A stretch of 8,682 nucleotides of DNA from Thiotrichaceae bacterium. Lineage in GTDB: Bacteria; Pseudomonadota; Gammaproteobacteria; Thiotrichales; Thiotrichaceae. This document shows positions 7,622 through 8,682 of this stretch, one piece after another. A program made the translations under genes and the position numbers. The stretch lies in the NCBI GenBank assembly GCA_024762625.1, contig JANTHA010000081.1, forward strand, positions 1 through 8,682. The letters run 5' to 3'. Under the pieces are notes generated by a model. It saw only the letters and a list, made by a program, of their open reading frames with translations. It searched no databases and was not told where the DNA came from. Numbering within the stretch: the first letter of the stretch is position 1; every line of letters begins with the position of its first letter.

Positions 7622-8682
7622 ATGGATAAACTGTTTGCCGGTATTGACCTGGGCACATCCGGTTGCCGCATGGTAGTGATCGATGAAACCGGACGGATTC
7701 AGGCGAATGCCCGAATTCTTTATGCTGCTGATCAGCCGCAAACCCCCGAATTATGGTGGCATAGCGTCAAACAATTGCTTCAGGATTTGGCTGATCCGCT
7801 AAAGGAAAGGCTTCAGTCTATTTCTGTAGACGGCACATCAGGCACATTACTGTTAACGGATGATGCAGGCAAGCCTGTCTCTTCAGCGCTGATGTATCAT
7901 GACATGCGCGCCACAGAAGAAGCCATGCGCATCAAACAGACGCTTCCCGAAGAGAGCGGCGCTCAGGGCGTGGCGAGCTCCCTGGCGCGCTTATTATGGC
8001 TACTCAAGCATGAAGCCCCTAGCAGTGCGACGCATGCGCTACACCAGGCGGATTTCATTCTTGGCAAACTGTCGAATCATTTTGCACTTAGCGATGAAAA
8101 TAACTGCCTGAAACTGGGGTATGACGCTGTCAACCGTTGCTGGCCGCTTGAGCTTGAACAGCTTGGTTTTATCTTATCCTTGCTGCCTGAGGTTGCGCCA
8201 GCAGGAACCAGCGTGGCTAAGCTGGATTCTGAAGTGGCGAGTAAATTGGCTTTGCCGCGTAATTGTCAACTCGTGGCGGGAACCACGGATAGCATTGCAG
8301 CCTTTATCGCCAGCGGCGCAAGCCAAACCGGGGAAGCCGTGACCTCACTGGGCAGTACGCTGGTGATCAAGCTGATGTCAGACAAGCCTGTGTTTGCGCC
8401 GGAATTTGGCGTTTACAGCCATCGTCTGGGCGATCACTGGCTGGTTGGCGGCGCATCGAATAGCGGCGGCAAGGTGCTGACTCATTTTTTTACCAGGGCG
8501 CAACTGGATCAGATGACGCCTCAGTTGACCCCTGAAACATCAAGTGGGCTTGATTATTATCCTCTGATAGAACCAGGCGAGCGTTTTCCATTCGCTGACG
8601 CCTGTAAACAACCCCGCTTATCGCCAAGGCCAATCTCCGATGTGGCGTTTTTTCAGGGTATGCTGGAAGGCATCGCAACGAT
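7622..8682 (+). CDS. FGGY-family kinase, probable D-ribulokinase (SePSK/AtXK-1 type), 3' truncated by the window
   Basis: The frame stays open from ATG 7622 to the window end: 353 codons of an expected 420 or so, plus two bases. The N-terminal phosphate loop GIDLGTSGCR (7-16) with Asp9 and Thr12 opens the first actin-like domain, followed by SVDGTSGTLLL (68-78). GTTDSIAAF (220-228) holds the presumed catalytic Asp223. VTSLGSTLVIK (240-250), GVYSHRL (263-269), WLVGGASNSGG (273-283), DYYPL (311-315) and GERFPFAD (319-326) closely resemble, from memory, the cyanobacterial SePSK and plant AtXK-1 proteins, which were first called xylulose kinases and later shown to phosphorylate D-ribulose. The likely reaction is therefore D-ribulose plus ATP giving D-ribulose 5-phosphate. 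The start is eight bases after the queF stop, with a weak Shine-Dalgarno, suggesting translational coupling. The family call is firm; the exact substrate is inferred. Confidence 0.9.
   Translation, partial: MDKLFAGIDLGTSGCRMVVIDETGRIQANARILYAADQPQTPELWWHSVKQLLQDLADPLKERLQSISVDGTSGTLLLTDDAGKPVSSALMYHDMRATEEAMRIKQTLPEESGAQGVASSLARLLWLLKHEAPSSATHALHQADFILGKLSNHFALSDENNCLKLGYDAVNRCWPLELEQLGFILSLLPEVAPAGTSVAKLDSEVASKLALPRNCQLVAGTTDSIAAFIASGASQTGEAVTSLGSTLVIKLMSDKPVFAPEFGVYSHRLGDHWLVGGASNSGGKVLTHFFTRAQLDQMTPQLTPETSSGLDYYPLIEPGERFPFADACKQPRLSPRPISDVAFFQGMLEGIAT

Noticed and set aside
7899..8342. Two plus-strand frames of about 70 codons each in the 3' part of the window
   Set aside because: Both overlap the FGGY kinase in other frames, whereas the kinase frame is continuous and carries all family motifs.

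Overview
The window is an ordinary chromosomal housekeeping region from a gammaproteobacterium. Icd, ClpS and ClpA read as close relatives of the enterobacterial and pseudomonad proteins. The icd-clpS-clpA order is, as I recall, shared with Legionella- and Coxiella-type genomes and partly with Pseudomonas. Base composition is moderate, with AT-rich intergenic spacers. I saw no insertion sequence, phage gene, tRNA or rRNA, CRISPR array or toxin-antitoxin pair. The sequence alone does not fix the genus.

Layout. (1) Bases 1-878, plus strand: the end of one coiled-coil protein, then a secreted DUF4124 coiled-coil protein. Their C-termini resemble each other, so they look like a tandem duplication. 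(2) Bases 926-1921, minus strand: a PfkB-family kinase, most likely adenosine kinase, converging on the DUF4124 gene and diverging from icd. (3) Bases 2126-6194, plus strand: icd, clpS and clpA, closely spaced and probably at least partly co-transcribed, ending at a strong intrinsic terminator (6213-6237). (4) Bases 6291-7046: a YbhP-like endonuclease/exonuclease/phosphatase-fold hydrolase. (5) Bases 7224 to the end: a short (type I) QueF and, 8 bases later, an FGGY kinase of the cyanobacterial/plant D-ribulokinase type that runs off the window.

How they work together. ClpS and ClpA are one system: ClpS delivers N-degron substrates to the ClpA unfoldase, which feeds ClpP (not in the window). 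Icd is the TCA-cycle isocitrate dehydrogenase; it keeps the catalytic residues and the regulatory serine, but most residues that bind the NADP 2'-phosphate in the E. coli enzyme are changed. QueF makes preQ1 for queuosine tRNA modification; its coupling to a ribulokinase has no obvious metabolic explanation. I found no clear undescribed multi-gene system. The best leads are the Icd cofactor site, the queF-ribulokinase pairing and the tandem DUF4124 genes.
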